Of a stretch of 64,000 nucleotides of DNA, positions 34,528-42,325 are shown in pieces (within the stretch, counting starts at the first letter, position 1; each line of letters opens with the position of its first letter). The position numbers and the translations under genes were made by a program. Under the pieces are notes generated by a model that had not been told where the DNA came from, made no database searches, and was given only the letters and a program-made list of their open reading frames with translations. The DNA is from Streptomyces iranensis (GTDB taxonomy: Bacteria; Actinomycetota; Actinomycetes; Streptomycetales; Streptomycetaceae): positions 124,001 to 188,000 of the forward strand of contig NZ_JAGGLR010000002.1 of assembly GCF_017874715.1 (NCBI RefSeq), read 5' to 3'.

Positions 34528-35423
34528 CGGTCCTCTTTCGCGGTGGGGTCGCCCGGGGTGAGGACGTAGGCGTCGCCCACCCGCGGCACGGTCCAGGACA
34601 GTGGCGTGGCGCGGCGGCGCAGTGTGTCCCGGGCGTCCTCCGGGTCGACGGTGTTGAAGTCGAACAGGCCGAAGTGGTGGCAGAGCAGGTGCGGGATCCC
34701 GGCCGCCTCGCACAGTCCCGCCGCCTCCTGGACGGTGAAGTTGCCGGGGACGCCGTTCTCGGTGCGGTGGCGGTCGCGCCCGTTCACGGGCAGCAGCGCC
34801 ACGTCGGCGCGGAGTGTGCGCAAGCGCTCGGGCTGCCCGTCGTACGGGACGCAGTCGCCGGAGTGGTAGACGCGGACACCGCCGACCGTGAGCACATAGC
34901 CGAGGAAGCGATGGTCCCCGTTCTCGTCCTGTTCGAGGTGTTCATGGGCGGCCGGGACCGGTTCGACGGTGATTCCGCCGTCCAGTTCCACGCGCTCACC
35001 CGCGGTGGTCCCGGTCAGCCGGGTGGCGGGTACGCCACGCTCCAGGGCCCGCGCCCGCTCGGCGCGCGGGACGACGAAGCGCGGGTCGTTGTGCGGGAGC
35101 AGGGCCCGGATGGTGCCCGGGTCCATGTGATCGGTGTGTCCATGGGTGCACAGCACCGCGTCCACCCCGCGGATGGCCTCCGGTGCCACCGGGGCGGGGT
35201 GCATCCGGCGGTGCGGGAAGAGCTTGCCGCGGTACTTCTCGGCGAGGGTGTCCGAGAGGTACGGGTCGATCAGGATCAGCCCGCCCCGGTGGCGCAGGGC
35301 GAATCCGGCCTGCCCGAGCCACCAGAGCGTCACGTCGTCCGGTCCGGCCTCCGGCGGGGCGGCGAAGGTGCCGGTGAGAGGGGTGCCGGGCACGGGGCGC
35401 ACGGCGGGCCGTGTGATGTTCAT
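34524..35423 (-). CDS. UlaG-like metallo-beta-lactamase-fold hydrolase
   Basis: The 299-residue protein has the MBL metal motif CTHGHTDHMD (HxHxDH), a following His in VPAAHEHLEQDENGDHRF and YHSGDCVPYDG, and CHHFGLFDFNTVDP near the C-terminus, features of UlaG, the L-ascorbate-6-phosphate lactonase. It therefore probably opens a (phospho)lactone formed by one of the dehydrogenases here. It is translationally coupled to the aldolase gene. The lack of UlaA-F partners argues against ascorbate itself. Confidence 0.83.
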   Translation of the reverse strand: MNITRPAVRPVPGTPLTGTFAAPPEAGPDDVTLWWLGQAGFALRHRGGLILIDPYLSDTLAEKYRGKLFPHRRMHPAPVAPEAIRGVDAVLCTHGHTDHMDPGTIRALLPHNDPRFVVPRAERARALERGVPATRLTGTTAGERVELDGGITVEPVPAAHEHLEQDENGDHRFLGYVLTVGGVRVYHSGDCVPYDGQPERLRTLRADVALLPVNGRDRHRTENGVPGNFTVQEAAGLCEAAGIPHLLCHHFGLFDFNTVDPEDARDTLRRRATPLSWTVPRVGDAYVLTPGDPTAKEDR

Positions 35424-35463
35424 GCGTGCTCCCGGTGGGTGAGGGTGGGGTCGCTGTGCGCGG

Positions 35464-36279
35464 TCATGGGGTGCCCGCCGGGGATCTGCCGTCGAGCTCC
35501 GCGGGGTCCAGCGCTCCGGTCATCAGGGCGACGGCATCGGGCATCGAGATGTCGGAGGTACGCACCAGGGCGACGCGCCGGCCCAGCCGCTGGACGTGGA
35601 TGCGGTCGGCGACGTCGAAGACATGGGGCATGTCGTGGCTGATCAGGATGACCGGTACGCCCCGGCCGCGGATTTCGCGGATGAGGTCGAGCACCCGCTG
35701 CGATTCCCGCACCCCGAGCGCCGCCGTCGGCTCGTCCATGATGATCACCCGGCTGCCGAAGCAGGCGGCGCGTGCGACGGCGACGCCCTGGCGCTGCCCG
35801 CCGGAGAGCGTCTCCACCGGCTGGGAGAAGTTCTGAATGGTCAGCAGCCCGAGGGAGGTGAGCAGTTCCCGGGTCTCCTCGCGCATCCCCTTCTTGTCCA
35901 GCAGCCGGAAGACGCTGCCGAGCGGACCGGACCTGCGGCGCTCACGGCCGAGGAAGAGGTTGGCGGGAATGTCCCGGGAGGGCGCGACGGCCAGGTTCTG
36001 GTAGACCGTCTCCAGTCCGTGGTCCCGCGCGTCCAGGGGGTTGCGGAACCGCACCGGCTCCCCGAAGAGGCGGATCTCCCCGGCGTCGGGGACCTCCGCC
36101 CCGGAGAGGCACTTGATGAGCGTCGACTTGCCGGCGCCGTTGTCGCCGATGACGGCGAGGACCTCACCGGCGCGCAGCTCCACATCGGCCCCGCCGAGGG
36201 CGGTGACATGTCCGTAGCGCTTGACCAGGCCGCGCGCCTGGAGGGCGAGTTCGTCGGTGGTGGTGTCCCGGGAATTCAT
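35464..36279 (-). CDS. Sugar ABC transporter ATP-binding protein, single domain
   Basis: The 271-residue ATPase has Walker A GDNGAGKS (49-56), signature LSGGQRQGVAVARA, Walker B VIIMDEPTAALG and the switch ISHDMP. It has one nucleotide domain, like FrcA of the fructose importer, unlike the double-domain RbsA type at 54894. ATG 36279 overlaps the stop of the permease gene. With the permease and binding protein it forms an importer that takes a monosaccharide or polyol to this operon's enzymes. Confidence 0.93.
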   Translation of the reverse strand: MNSRDTTTDELALQARGLVKRYGHVTALGGADVELRAGEVLAVIGDNGAGKSTLIKCLSGAEVPDAGEIRLFGEPVRFRNPLDARDHGLETVYQNLAVAPSRDIPANLFLGRERRRSGPLGSVFRLLDKKGMREETRELLTSLGLLTIQNFSQPVETLSGGQRQGVAVARAACFGSRVIIMDEPTAALGVRESQRVLDLIREIRGRGVPVILISHDMPHVFDVADRIHVQRLGRRVALVRTSDISMPDAVALMTGALDPAELDGRSPAGTP

Positions 36280-37313
36280 GCGGCCACCTTCCGGATCCAC
36301 TGGTCGGCGGCGACGGCCACGATCACCAGGACACCCACGGTGAAGACCTGCCACAGGGCGTCCACCCCGGACAGGGCGAGCCCGCTGCTGAACACGCCCA
36401 CGATGAGGGAGCCCAGCAGGGTGCCGAGGACATGGCCACGGCCGCCGAAGAGGCTGGTGCCGCCGATGACGACGGCGGTGATGGACTGGAGGTTGAGGTT
36501 CTCACCGGCCTGCGGGCTGACCGAGCCGATCCGCCCGATGAGGAACCACGCGGCGAGACCGCAGATCAGCCCCGCCACCACATACACACTGAGCAGCACC
36601 CGGCCGGTGCGGATCCCGCTGAGGCGGGCCCCCTCGCGGTTGTCGCCCACCGCGTGCAGATGGGCGCCCCACGCGGTGCCCCGCAGCAGATAGGCCACCG
36701 CGGCGAAGCAGCCGATCATCATCAGCGAGCTGTAGGTGACATCGGTGCCCAGGACATTGATGGAGCGGCCCGGCCAGCTCAGCAGGGGCGGCACGTCCTG
36801 GGCCCGGATGGTCTCGCTCCGCGAGTAGAAGAGGGTGAGGGCGGAGAAGACGCTGAGGGTGCCGAGCGTGGCGATGAACGGCGGAATGCGGAACCGGGTG
36901 ACCAGCACACCGTTGAGTCCGCCGCAGACTCCGCCGACGACGACACCGAGCAGCAGGGCCAGGGGCACCGGCAGACCGTGGTCCACCGCCAGCTTGCCCA
37001 TCACCACGGAGGCGAGCACGGTGATGGCCCCGACCGACAGATCGATGCCCGCGGTCAGCACGATCAGCGTCTGGGCGATGCCGACCATGCCGATGATCTG
37101 CACCTGCTGGACGATCAGCGAGATATTGAGCGGATCGCTGAACCGGGACCCCACCCACACGCTGAAGAACAGCGAGGCGAGGAGCAGCACGATGAGCGGG
37201 CCGAGCAGCGGCTTGGTGTGCAGGGCCGACTGTCCGCGGGCGAGCGCTCCGCGCTCCCGCGGCCGTGTGGTGGGAGGGTCTGCGGCGGTTGGGGGGACGG
37301 TGTCGTGCGCCAC
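36276..37313 (-). CDS. Sugar ABC transporter permease
   Basis: The 345-residue inner-membrane protein has 8-10 hydrophobic segments and the RbsC/FrcC hallmarks QTLIVLTAGIDLSVGAITVL, GLNGVLVTRFRIPPFIATLG and TAVVIGGTSLFGGRGHVLGT. The GTG at 37313 has AGGAG seven bases upstream. Residues 1-45 are a hydrophilic Pro/Arg-rich tail. It functions as a homodimer with the adjacent ATPase and binding protein. Confidence 0.93.
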   Translation of the reverse strand: MAHDTVPPTAADPPTTRPRERGALARGQSALHTKPLLGPLIVLLLASLFFSVWVGSRFSDPLNISLIVQQVQIIGMVGIAQTLIVLTAGIDLSVGAITVLASVVMGKLAVDHGLPVPLALLLGVVVGGVCGGLNGVLVTRFRIPPFIATLGTLSVFSALTLFYSRSETIRAQDVPPLLSWPGRSINVLGTDVTYSSLMMIGCFAAVAYLLRGTAWGAHLHAVGDNREGARLSGIRTGRVLLSVYVVAGLICGLAAWFLIGRIGSVSPQAGENLNLQSITAVVIGGTSLFGGRGHVLGTLLGSLIVGVFSSGLALSGVDALWQVFTVGVLVIVAVAADQWIRKVAA

Positions 37314-37392
37314 GGTCAACTCCTGGAAACGGTAAGGGTTATGTGGATGTGCCGGACGTCCGCCGGGTCGGCCCCGGCGGTGGTGCGCGGGG

Positions 37393-38448
37393 CTAGCCCC
37401 AGCAGTGGCGCAGGCCCCAGTCCGACTTCTGCGAATCCAGACCGGATACGGGGGTGTCCGTGATGAGGGAGACTCCGGTGTTGGTGAAGCCCTGCCCGGA
37501 AGAGCCGGAGTCCTTGCCGCCGTCCTTGGCGTGCGCGACCACGGCGGCCAGGCCATCGGCCGCCATCTTCACGGGGAACTGCATCGAGGTCGCGCCGATG
37601 ACGCCGCCGGCCACGTTCTTGACGCCGGGACAGCCGCCGTCGACGGAGACGATGGTGACGTCCTTCTGCTTACCGGCCGCCTTGATGGCCTGATAGGCAC
37701 CGGCGGCGGTGGGCTCGTTGATGGTGTAGACGAGATTGATGGAGCCGTTCTTCTGGAGCAGCTTCTCCATGGCGTCGCGCCCGCCCTCCTCGTTGGCGTC
37801 GGTCACCTCGTGGCCGACGATCCGGGAGTCGCGCTCGTCGCCGATCCGGTTCGGGTTCCGGACATCGACGCCGAAGCCATCCAGAAAGCCCTGGTCCCGC
37901 AAGACATCGACCTTGACCTGCTCGGAGCTGAGGTCCAGCAGGGCGATCTTCGGCCGCTTGCCCGCCATCCGTGCCTTGGCCCACTTGCCGATCATGCGGC
38001 CGGCCAGCCGGTTGTCGGTGGCGTAGGTGGCGTCCACCGCCGATGCCGGTTCCGTCGGCGAGTCCAGGGCGACGACCATGACACCGGCCTTCCGCGCCCG
38101 GTCGATGGCGGGGATGATCGCGCCGGAGTCGGCCGGGGTGATCAAAATGCCCTTGGCACCCGCCGCCACCAGGTTCTCGATGGCCTTGACCTGTGAGTCG
38201 TTGTCGGCCTGGCCCTTGCCGGCGAAGGTCCTCAGGTCCACGCCGAGCTGGCGGGCCTTCTTCTGGGCGCCCTCGCGCATCTTCACATAGAAGGGATTGT
38301 CGTTGGTCTTGGTGACGAGGCCGACGATGGTCTTGTCGTCACCGTGGCCGCTGATGCCGCTCCCGCATGAGGTGAGCAGCAAGGTGAGACCGATTCCCGC
38401 GGACAAGGCCGCGAGCGCTCTGTGGCGCGGCATGACGCGATCTGCCAT
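37393..38448 (-). CDS. Sugar-binding lipoprotein of the ABC importer
   Basis: The 351-residue protein has a lipoprotein signal (LLLTSC, Cys near 28) and a type I periplasmic-binding fold: IVGLVTKTNDNPFYVKMREG, GILITPADSGAIIPAIDRAR, VALDSPTEPASAVDATYATD, NLVYTINEPTAAGAYQAIKA. This matches fructose/ribose-type (FrcB/RbsB) binding proteins. It is the first gene of the operon; AAAGGC precedes the ATG and the promoter TTGACA/GACGTT lies about 190 bases upstream. The ligand would define the pathway. Confidence 0.92.
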   Translation of the reverse strand: MADRVMPRHRALAALSAGIGLTLLLTSCGSGISGHGDDKTIVGLVTKTNDNPFYVKMREGAQKKARQLGVDLRTFAGKGQADNDSQVKAIENLVAAGAKGILITPADSGAIIPAIDRARKAGVMVVALDSPTEPASAVDATYATDNRLAGRMIGKWAKARMAGKRPKIALLDLSSEQVKVDVLRDQGFLDGFGVDVRNPNRIGDERDSRIVGHEVTDANEEGGRDAMEKLLQKNGSINLVYTINEPTAAGAYQAIKAAGKQKDVTIVSVDGGCPGVKNVAGGVIGATSMQFPVKMAADGLAAVVAHAKDGGKDSGSSGQGFTNTGVSLITDTPVSGLDSQKSDWGLRHCWG

Positions 38449-38621
38449 GAGATTGCCTTTTCTCGACGTGCGGGGGGTGGCTGGGGGAAAGTGCGCCGCC
38501 CGCCGGGTGCCGGTTCGCGGCAGCGGGGACTGTCGGTGCCGACACGTTCATCGGTCGGCTCGGCCCTGATCGGGCTGGGGATGGCCGGTGGGACGTGCTC
38601 AGCGGCTCGATCCACAACGTC

Positions 38622-38754
38622 GCAGAGGTTTCGAGCACTGTCAATGCATCTCGAAGAAATTTCTACGACACATGCTCGACACGAACCGCTTTCCAGAATC
38701 CAAGTAGAAATTTCTTCGAATGATCTTGACTATCGCAGAAATCACTACGATGCT
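38622..38754. promoter_or_regulatory. Mirror-image divergent promoters with paired 16-bp operators
   Basis: TCGAAGAAATTTCTAC (38651-38666) and its exact inverse GTAGAAATTTCTTCGA (38704-38719) each lie six bases upstream of a -35: TTGACA (38644-38639, minus strand, -10 GACGTT 17 bases on) for the importer operon, and TTGACT (38726-38731, -10 GATGCT 17 bases on) for the ATPase gene. Each site has an AGAAATTTCT core; a degenerate third core AGAAATCACT (38737-38746) lies inside the plus promoter. Core spacings of 51 and 31 bp keep the sites on one face of the helix. The remainder of the 387-base gap 38449-38835 shows no gene. RpiR is the likely ligand. Confidence 0.7.
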
Positions 38755-38835
38755 GGGAGGTGGCCCCCTTCCCGACGGAGTCGGCCACAACCCCCTTCCG
38801 GACCGCACAGCGAGCGCCCGGAAAGGAGTACGGAA

Positions 38836-39360
38836 ATGACAGTGAACCCAGCGGGCGCGGTCGCCACCGTGGCCCCCTCACCATCCAACGGCCCGCCGCC
38901 GCGCCGGCGGACGGGCCCGCCCGATGTCCACACTCCGCCGCGGGGGCTGGCCCTGCGACTGGCCTCCGACCCGGCCGCCGTGGGCCGGGCCCGCCGTACC
39001 GCGGCGGGCGCCCTGCGCCGCTGGGGGGTCCCCGACACCGCCGCCGACGACATCGTCCTCATGGTGGACGAGCTGGTGACCAACGCGATCGAGCACGCCG
39101 ACGGGCCCGTGTGGCTGCGGCTGCGGCTGCGCCGCGGATGCTGTGTGATCTGCCAGGTCGGGGACGGCTGCCACGAGGCACCCCGACTGCGCCCCAGCGA
39201 CCCCGACGCTGAAAGCGGCCGCGGGCTGCTCCTCGTCGCCGCGCTCGCCGACACCTTCGGCACCCGTGTCACCGCCACCGGAAAGGTCATCTGGTTCCGG
39301 CGCCGCGTACGGGACGGCCGGATCCCGGCACCCCGCACCGCCCCCGCTACCGATTACTGA
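38836..39360 (+). CDS. HATPase_c anti-sigma-factor-like protein
   Basis: The 174-residue protein has a proline-rich start and a GHKL ATPase domain like RsbW/SpoIIAB: N box DDIVLMVDELVTNAIEHADG (about 76-95), G box GRGLLLVAALADTFG (about 133-147). Many Streptomyces proteins of this type act as anti-sigma factors or partners of serine phosphatases. No anti-anti-sigma gene is adjacent. GAAAGGAG precedes the ATG. It shares mirrored regulatory DNA with the 13-gene operon. Confidence 0.85.
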   Translation: MTVNPAGAVATVAPSPSNGPPPRRRTGPPDVHTPPRGLALRLASDPAAVGRARRTAAGALRRWGVPDTAADDIVLMVDELVTNAIEHADGPVWLRLRLRRGCCVICQVGDGCHEAPRLRPSDPDAESGRGLLLVAALADTFGTRVTATGKVIWFRRRVRDGRIPAPRTAPATDY

Positions 39361-39366
39361 CCAGTA
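39355..39366. promoter_or_regulatory. Candidate IclR operator (autoregulatory)
   Basis: TACTGACCAGTA, a 5-2-5 inverted repeat, 35 bases before the IclR start. Extended with upstream TACC it matches the site at 42236: TACC-N4-ACTG-N2-CAGT. Confidence 0.5.
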
Positions 39367-39400
39367 GTCGCCGTGTCCGCTGAGTGATATCTTTGTTCTC

Positions 39401-40192
39401 GTGGCACAAGATGGTGGTCTGGCTCTCGTCCGTAAGTCCGTTGAGGTTCTCGACCTGCTCGCGGCGAGAGGCGAGGCGACGGCCGCGCAGCTCGCGGAGG
39501 AGCTGGGTGAGCCTCGCAGCTCGGTATACCGGCTGCTGTCGAGCCTCCAAGGCCTGGACATGGTGGAGGGCGGCAGCCGACGCGGCACCTTCCGCCTGGG
39601 ATTCCATCTGCTCAGCCTCGGCACCGCCGTGGTGGAGCGTTTCGACGAGCGGCGCTTCGCGCAGCCGGTGATGGAGCGCCTCCACGACGAGACCGGCGAG
39701 ACGGTGTACCTGTGCGTCCAGCGCGGCCGCGAGGCGGTGTGCATCGAGCGGCTGGACGGCCGGCGGGTCCAGTCCCTCGCCCTGAAGCTCGGCGGTGCGC
39801 TGCCGCTGCACGCCGGTGCGGCGTCCCGCGCCCTGCTGGCCTTCCAGGACCGCTCGGCCTGGTCGGACTACCTCGAACAGGGGCCCCTGGAGCGGTTCAC
39901 CCCGTCCACCCCGGTCACGGCGGACTCGCTGGTCCCGGTGCTGGAGCAGACCTCCGACAGCGGGATCTCGGTCAGCGACCAGGACGTGACGGTCGGCGTG
40001 GCCGCGCTCGGCGTCCCGATCCTGGACTACCGGGGGCAGGTGCGTGCCGCCCTGTCCATCAGCGGGGTCCGGGAGGCCATCCTCGGCACGGACCCGGCCG
40101 GTCTGCGCGAGCGGTTGGTCGAGGCCGGCCAGGAGATTTCGCGGGCGCTGGGCTGGAAGGCCGTCACCGGCGCCGTCGCCGACTTCGGCTGA
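39401..40192 (+). CDS. IclR-family regulator
   Basis: The 263-residue protein has the N-terminal winged helix (EATAAQLAEELGEPRSSVYR then LLSSLQGLDMVEGG, residues 25-60) and the effector domain (TGETVYLCVQRGREAVCIER, LPLHAGAASRALLAF, GISVSDQDVTVGVAALGVPI). The GTG at 39401 has no clear ribosome site, and TATC-type sequence 10-15 bases upstream suggests a leaderless or nearly leaderless message. It converges on the split transketolase and probably controls that gene pair and the divergent dehydrogenase through the shared ACTG-N2-CAGT site. Confidence 0.9.
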   Translation: MAQDGGLALVRKSVEVLDLLAARGEATAAQLAEELGEPRSSVYRLLSSLQGLDMVEGGSRRGTFRLGFHLLSLGTAVVERFDERRFAQPVMERLHDETGETVYLCVQRGREAVCIERLDGRRVQSLALKLGGALPLHAGAASRALLAFQDRSAWSDYLEQGPLERFTPSTPVTADSLVPVLEQTSDSGISVSDQDVTVGVAALGVPILDYRGQVRAALSISGVREAILGTDPAGLRERLVEAGQEISRALGWKAVTGAVADFG

Positions 40193-40222
40193 CGGAAGGG
40201 ACCGACGGGCCCAGAACACGGC

Positions 40223-40251
40223 GCCCGCCCCGGAGGAATCCCGGGGCGGGC
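40223..40251. terminator. Bidirectional terminator between IclR and transketolase genes
   Basis: Perfect 11-bp GC stem (40223-40233 with 40241-40251) and a 7-base loop between convergent genes. Confidence 0.75.
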
Positions 40252-40260
40252 ATCTCGCGC

Positions 40261-41256
40261 CTAGCGGCTCGCGGTACGCAGTGCTTCGCGGGCCTCTGCC
40301 TCGACTCCGGCGGCGTTCAGCCGGTAGTGCCCGTACAGATGGGTGGGCGGGCCGATGAGGCTGTACTCGTCCCGGATCCCGTGGCGGTGCAGCCGGACCG
40401 GCACACCATGCTCGCTGATCACCTCGGCCACCGCGCCGCCGAGACCGCCGAGCACATTGTGCTCCTCCACCGTCATCAGCAGCCGCGAGCGCCGCGCGGC
40501 CCTCAGCACCGCCTCCTCATCCAGCGGTTTGACGGTGTGCATGTCCAGCACTCCGACGTCGTACCCGTCCGCGGTGAGCGCCGCCGCGGCCCCCAGCGCG
40601 GGATGGACCATCGAACCGGTGGCGATGAGGGTGAGGTCGCTTCCCGTCCCGTGCTCGACCGCCTTCCCGATCTCCAGGGTGGTCCCCGCCGGGTAGACAT
40701 CCGGGTCCCGGCCGCGGCCGATACGGAAGTAGACCGGGCCCGGGAGGTCCACCGAGGCGCGCAGCACCGCGGCCAGGGCCGCGGTGTCGGCCGGTGCGAC
40801 CACGGTGAGCCCGGCGATGCTCCGGGTGACGGCCAGATCCTCGGTCGCGTGATGGGAAGTCCCGTAAAACCCCAGGGTGATCCCCGCGTGGTGGCCGATC
40901 AGCCGGACCGGCTGACGGGTATACGCCACGTCGGTACGGATCTGCTCGCAGGCCAGCAGCGCCATGAAGGACGCGAACGTGGCCACATACGGCCGCAGGC
41001 CGGTGGTGGCCAGACCCGCCGCCGTGGACACCATATGCTGCTCGGAGATCCCGAACTGCAGATACTTCTCCGGGTGACGCTCCTGGAAGCGCACCAGACC
41101 ATTGGAATACTTCAGATCCGCGGTGCCGACGACCACGGGATGGCCCTCGTCCGCCAGGTCGGCGAGGGTGTCGCCGAGGGCCTGAAGACCCGGAGCCTGT
41201 TCCAGCAGGCTCAGCAGATGCCAGGATTCCGGCTGCAGACCGGGCGCGACGCTCAC
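40261..41256 (-). CDS. Transketolase, C-terminal subunit
   Basis: The 331-residue protein is the pyrimidine-binding plus C-terminal half of transketolase: YLQFGISEQHMVSTAAGLA with the catalytic Glu, TDVAYTRQPVRLIGHHAGIT, THHATEDLAVTRSI-like region SHHATEDLA, and the C-terminal domain LTLIATGSMVHPALGAA and VEEHNVLGGLGGAVAEV. It must pair with the product of the upstream gene. GTG 41256 overlaps that gene's stop (GTGA), ensuring equal synthesis. Split transketolases are used for core pentose metabolism in some organisms and for special sugars such as apulose 4-phosphate. Confidence 0.92.
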   Translation of the reverse strand: MSVAPGLQPESWHLLSLLEQAPGLQALGDTLADLADEGHPVVVGTADLKYSNGLVRFQERHPEKYLQFGISEQHMVSTAAGLATTGLRPYVATFASFMALLACEQIRTDVAYTRQPVRLIGHHAGITLGFYGTSHHATEDLAVTRSIAGLTVVAPADTAALAAVLRASVDLPGPVYFRIGRGRDPDVYPAGTTLEIGKAVEHGTGSDLTLIATGSMVHPALGAAAALTADGYDVGVLDMHTVKPLDEEAVLRAARRSRLLMTVEEHNVLGGLGGAVAEVISEHGVPVRLHRHGIRDEYSLIGPPTHLYGHYRLNAAGVEAEAREALRTASR

Positions 41257-42113
41257 CGTGCCCCCCGCAGTTCCGCCAGGGCGTTGGCCTCGTCCCGCTC
41301 GGCCAGCCAGCCCAGATGCCATCCGAACTCGGACTCCATATAGGAAATCCCCTTTCCCTTCACAGTGTTGGCGACCACCACCGCCGGACGGTCGCGGCCG
41401 GTGTCCTCCGCCAGTGAGCGCAGCAGGGGCAGCAGGGCCGAGACGTCGTGGCCGTCGACCTCGTGGGTCTGCCATCCGAACGCCCGCCACTTCTCCAGCA
41501 GCGGCTCGATCCCGGTCACACCGTCGATACGGCCATCCAGTGAGTGGTCGTTGCGGTCGACGATGGCCACCAGCCGCCCCAGGCGGTGGTGCGCGGCGCC
41601 CAGGGCCGCCTCCCAGACCTGCCCCTCGTGCAGCTCCCCGTCGCCCAGCAGGACGAACGTGGTGTACGGGCGCCCCTGGAGGCGGCCGCCCATCGCCATA
41701 CCCGTCCCCGCCGACAGGGCGTGGCCCAGCGACCCGGAGCTGAAGTCGATCCCCGGGATGCGGGTCATGTCCGGGTGGTCACCGAAGGCGTTCCCCAGAC
41801 GGGTGTACTCATCCAGCTCGGCCGCGTCGAAGAAGCCCCAGTCGGCCAGCAGCGGATACAGCGTGGCCGCCGCATGCCCCTTACCGAACAGGAAACGGTC
41901 GCGGTCGGGCCAGTCCGGCTCACCACGCCGCAACCGCATCACCCCGTAATAGAGCGTGGCCAGGATCTCCGCACACGAGAAACCGGACGCGTAATGGCCG
42001 GTCTTGGCAATCGAGATCAACCGCACCGTCTCCAGACGAGCGAACAACGCCCGTTCCTCGATGTGCTCGATGAGCTCGCGGTCCGCCGGCGCGACCGGCG
42101 TCTGTGCAGTCAT
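41253..42113 (-). CDS. Transketolase, N-terminal thiamine-diphosphate subunit
   Basis: The 286-residue protein is the diphosphate-binding half: GHYASGFSCAEILATLYYGV, FLFGKGHAAATLYPLLADWG, SGSLGHALSAGTGMAMG, and the metal motif LLGDGELHEGQVWEA (GDGE...N region continuing to IVDRNDHSLDG). ATG 42113 follows GGGAGAG; an in-frame ATG 30 bases upstream lacks a ribosome site. The pair is divergent from the dehydrogenase at 42326 and shares a candidate IclR operator with it. Confidence 0.92.
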   Translation of the reverse strand: MTAQTPVAPADRELIEHIEERALFARLETVRLISIAKTGHYASGFSCAEILATLYYGVMRLRRGEPDWPDRDRFLFGKGHAAATLYPLLADWGFFDAAELDEYTRLGNAFGDHPDMTRIPGIDFSSGSLGHALSAGTGMAMGGRLQGRPYTTFVLLGDGELHEGQVWEAALGAAHHRLGRLVAIVDRNDHSLDGRIDGVTGIEPLLEKWRAFGWQTHEVDGHDVSALLPLLRSLAEDTGRDRPAVVVANTVKGKGISYMESEFGWHLGWLAERDEANALAELRGAR

Positions 42114-42235
42114 TCGGTGTCTCTCCCAGTCGGTGAGCCCCATTGGCGAGCCCAGTCGGCGAATCCGATGGCGGGCCCGATCGGCGGCACGGCCGGGTCC
42201 GGTCCGCACCACCCTCGTCATCGGAAGTTACCACC

Positions 42236-42247
42236 CACTGGACAGTG
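42236..42247. promoter_or_regulatory. Candidate IclR operator in the transketolase/dehydrogenase gap
   Basis: CACTGGACAGTG, a 5-2-5 inverted repeat preceded by TACC at the same spacing as the IclR-upstream site (TACC-N4-ACTG-N2-CAGT). It lies in the 212-base divergent gap. Confidence 0.5.
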
Positions 42248-42325
42248 CGTCCATGTCGTGAGAATGTCTCGGTGGTCGCCGTCACACCCGCCGAAAGCGG
42301 GCTTTCTCAAAGCCAAGGAGATGCG

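Noticed and set aside
42126..42176. Degenerate 25-bp duplication upstream of the transketolase gene
   Set aside because: Two copies of a CCAGTCGG-led sequence match at only about half the positions; too degenerate to assert as a repeat.
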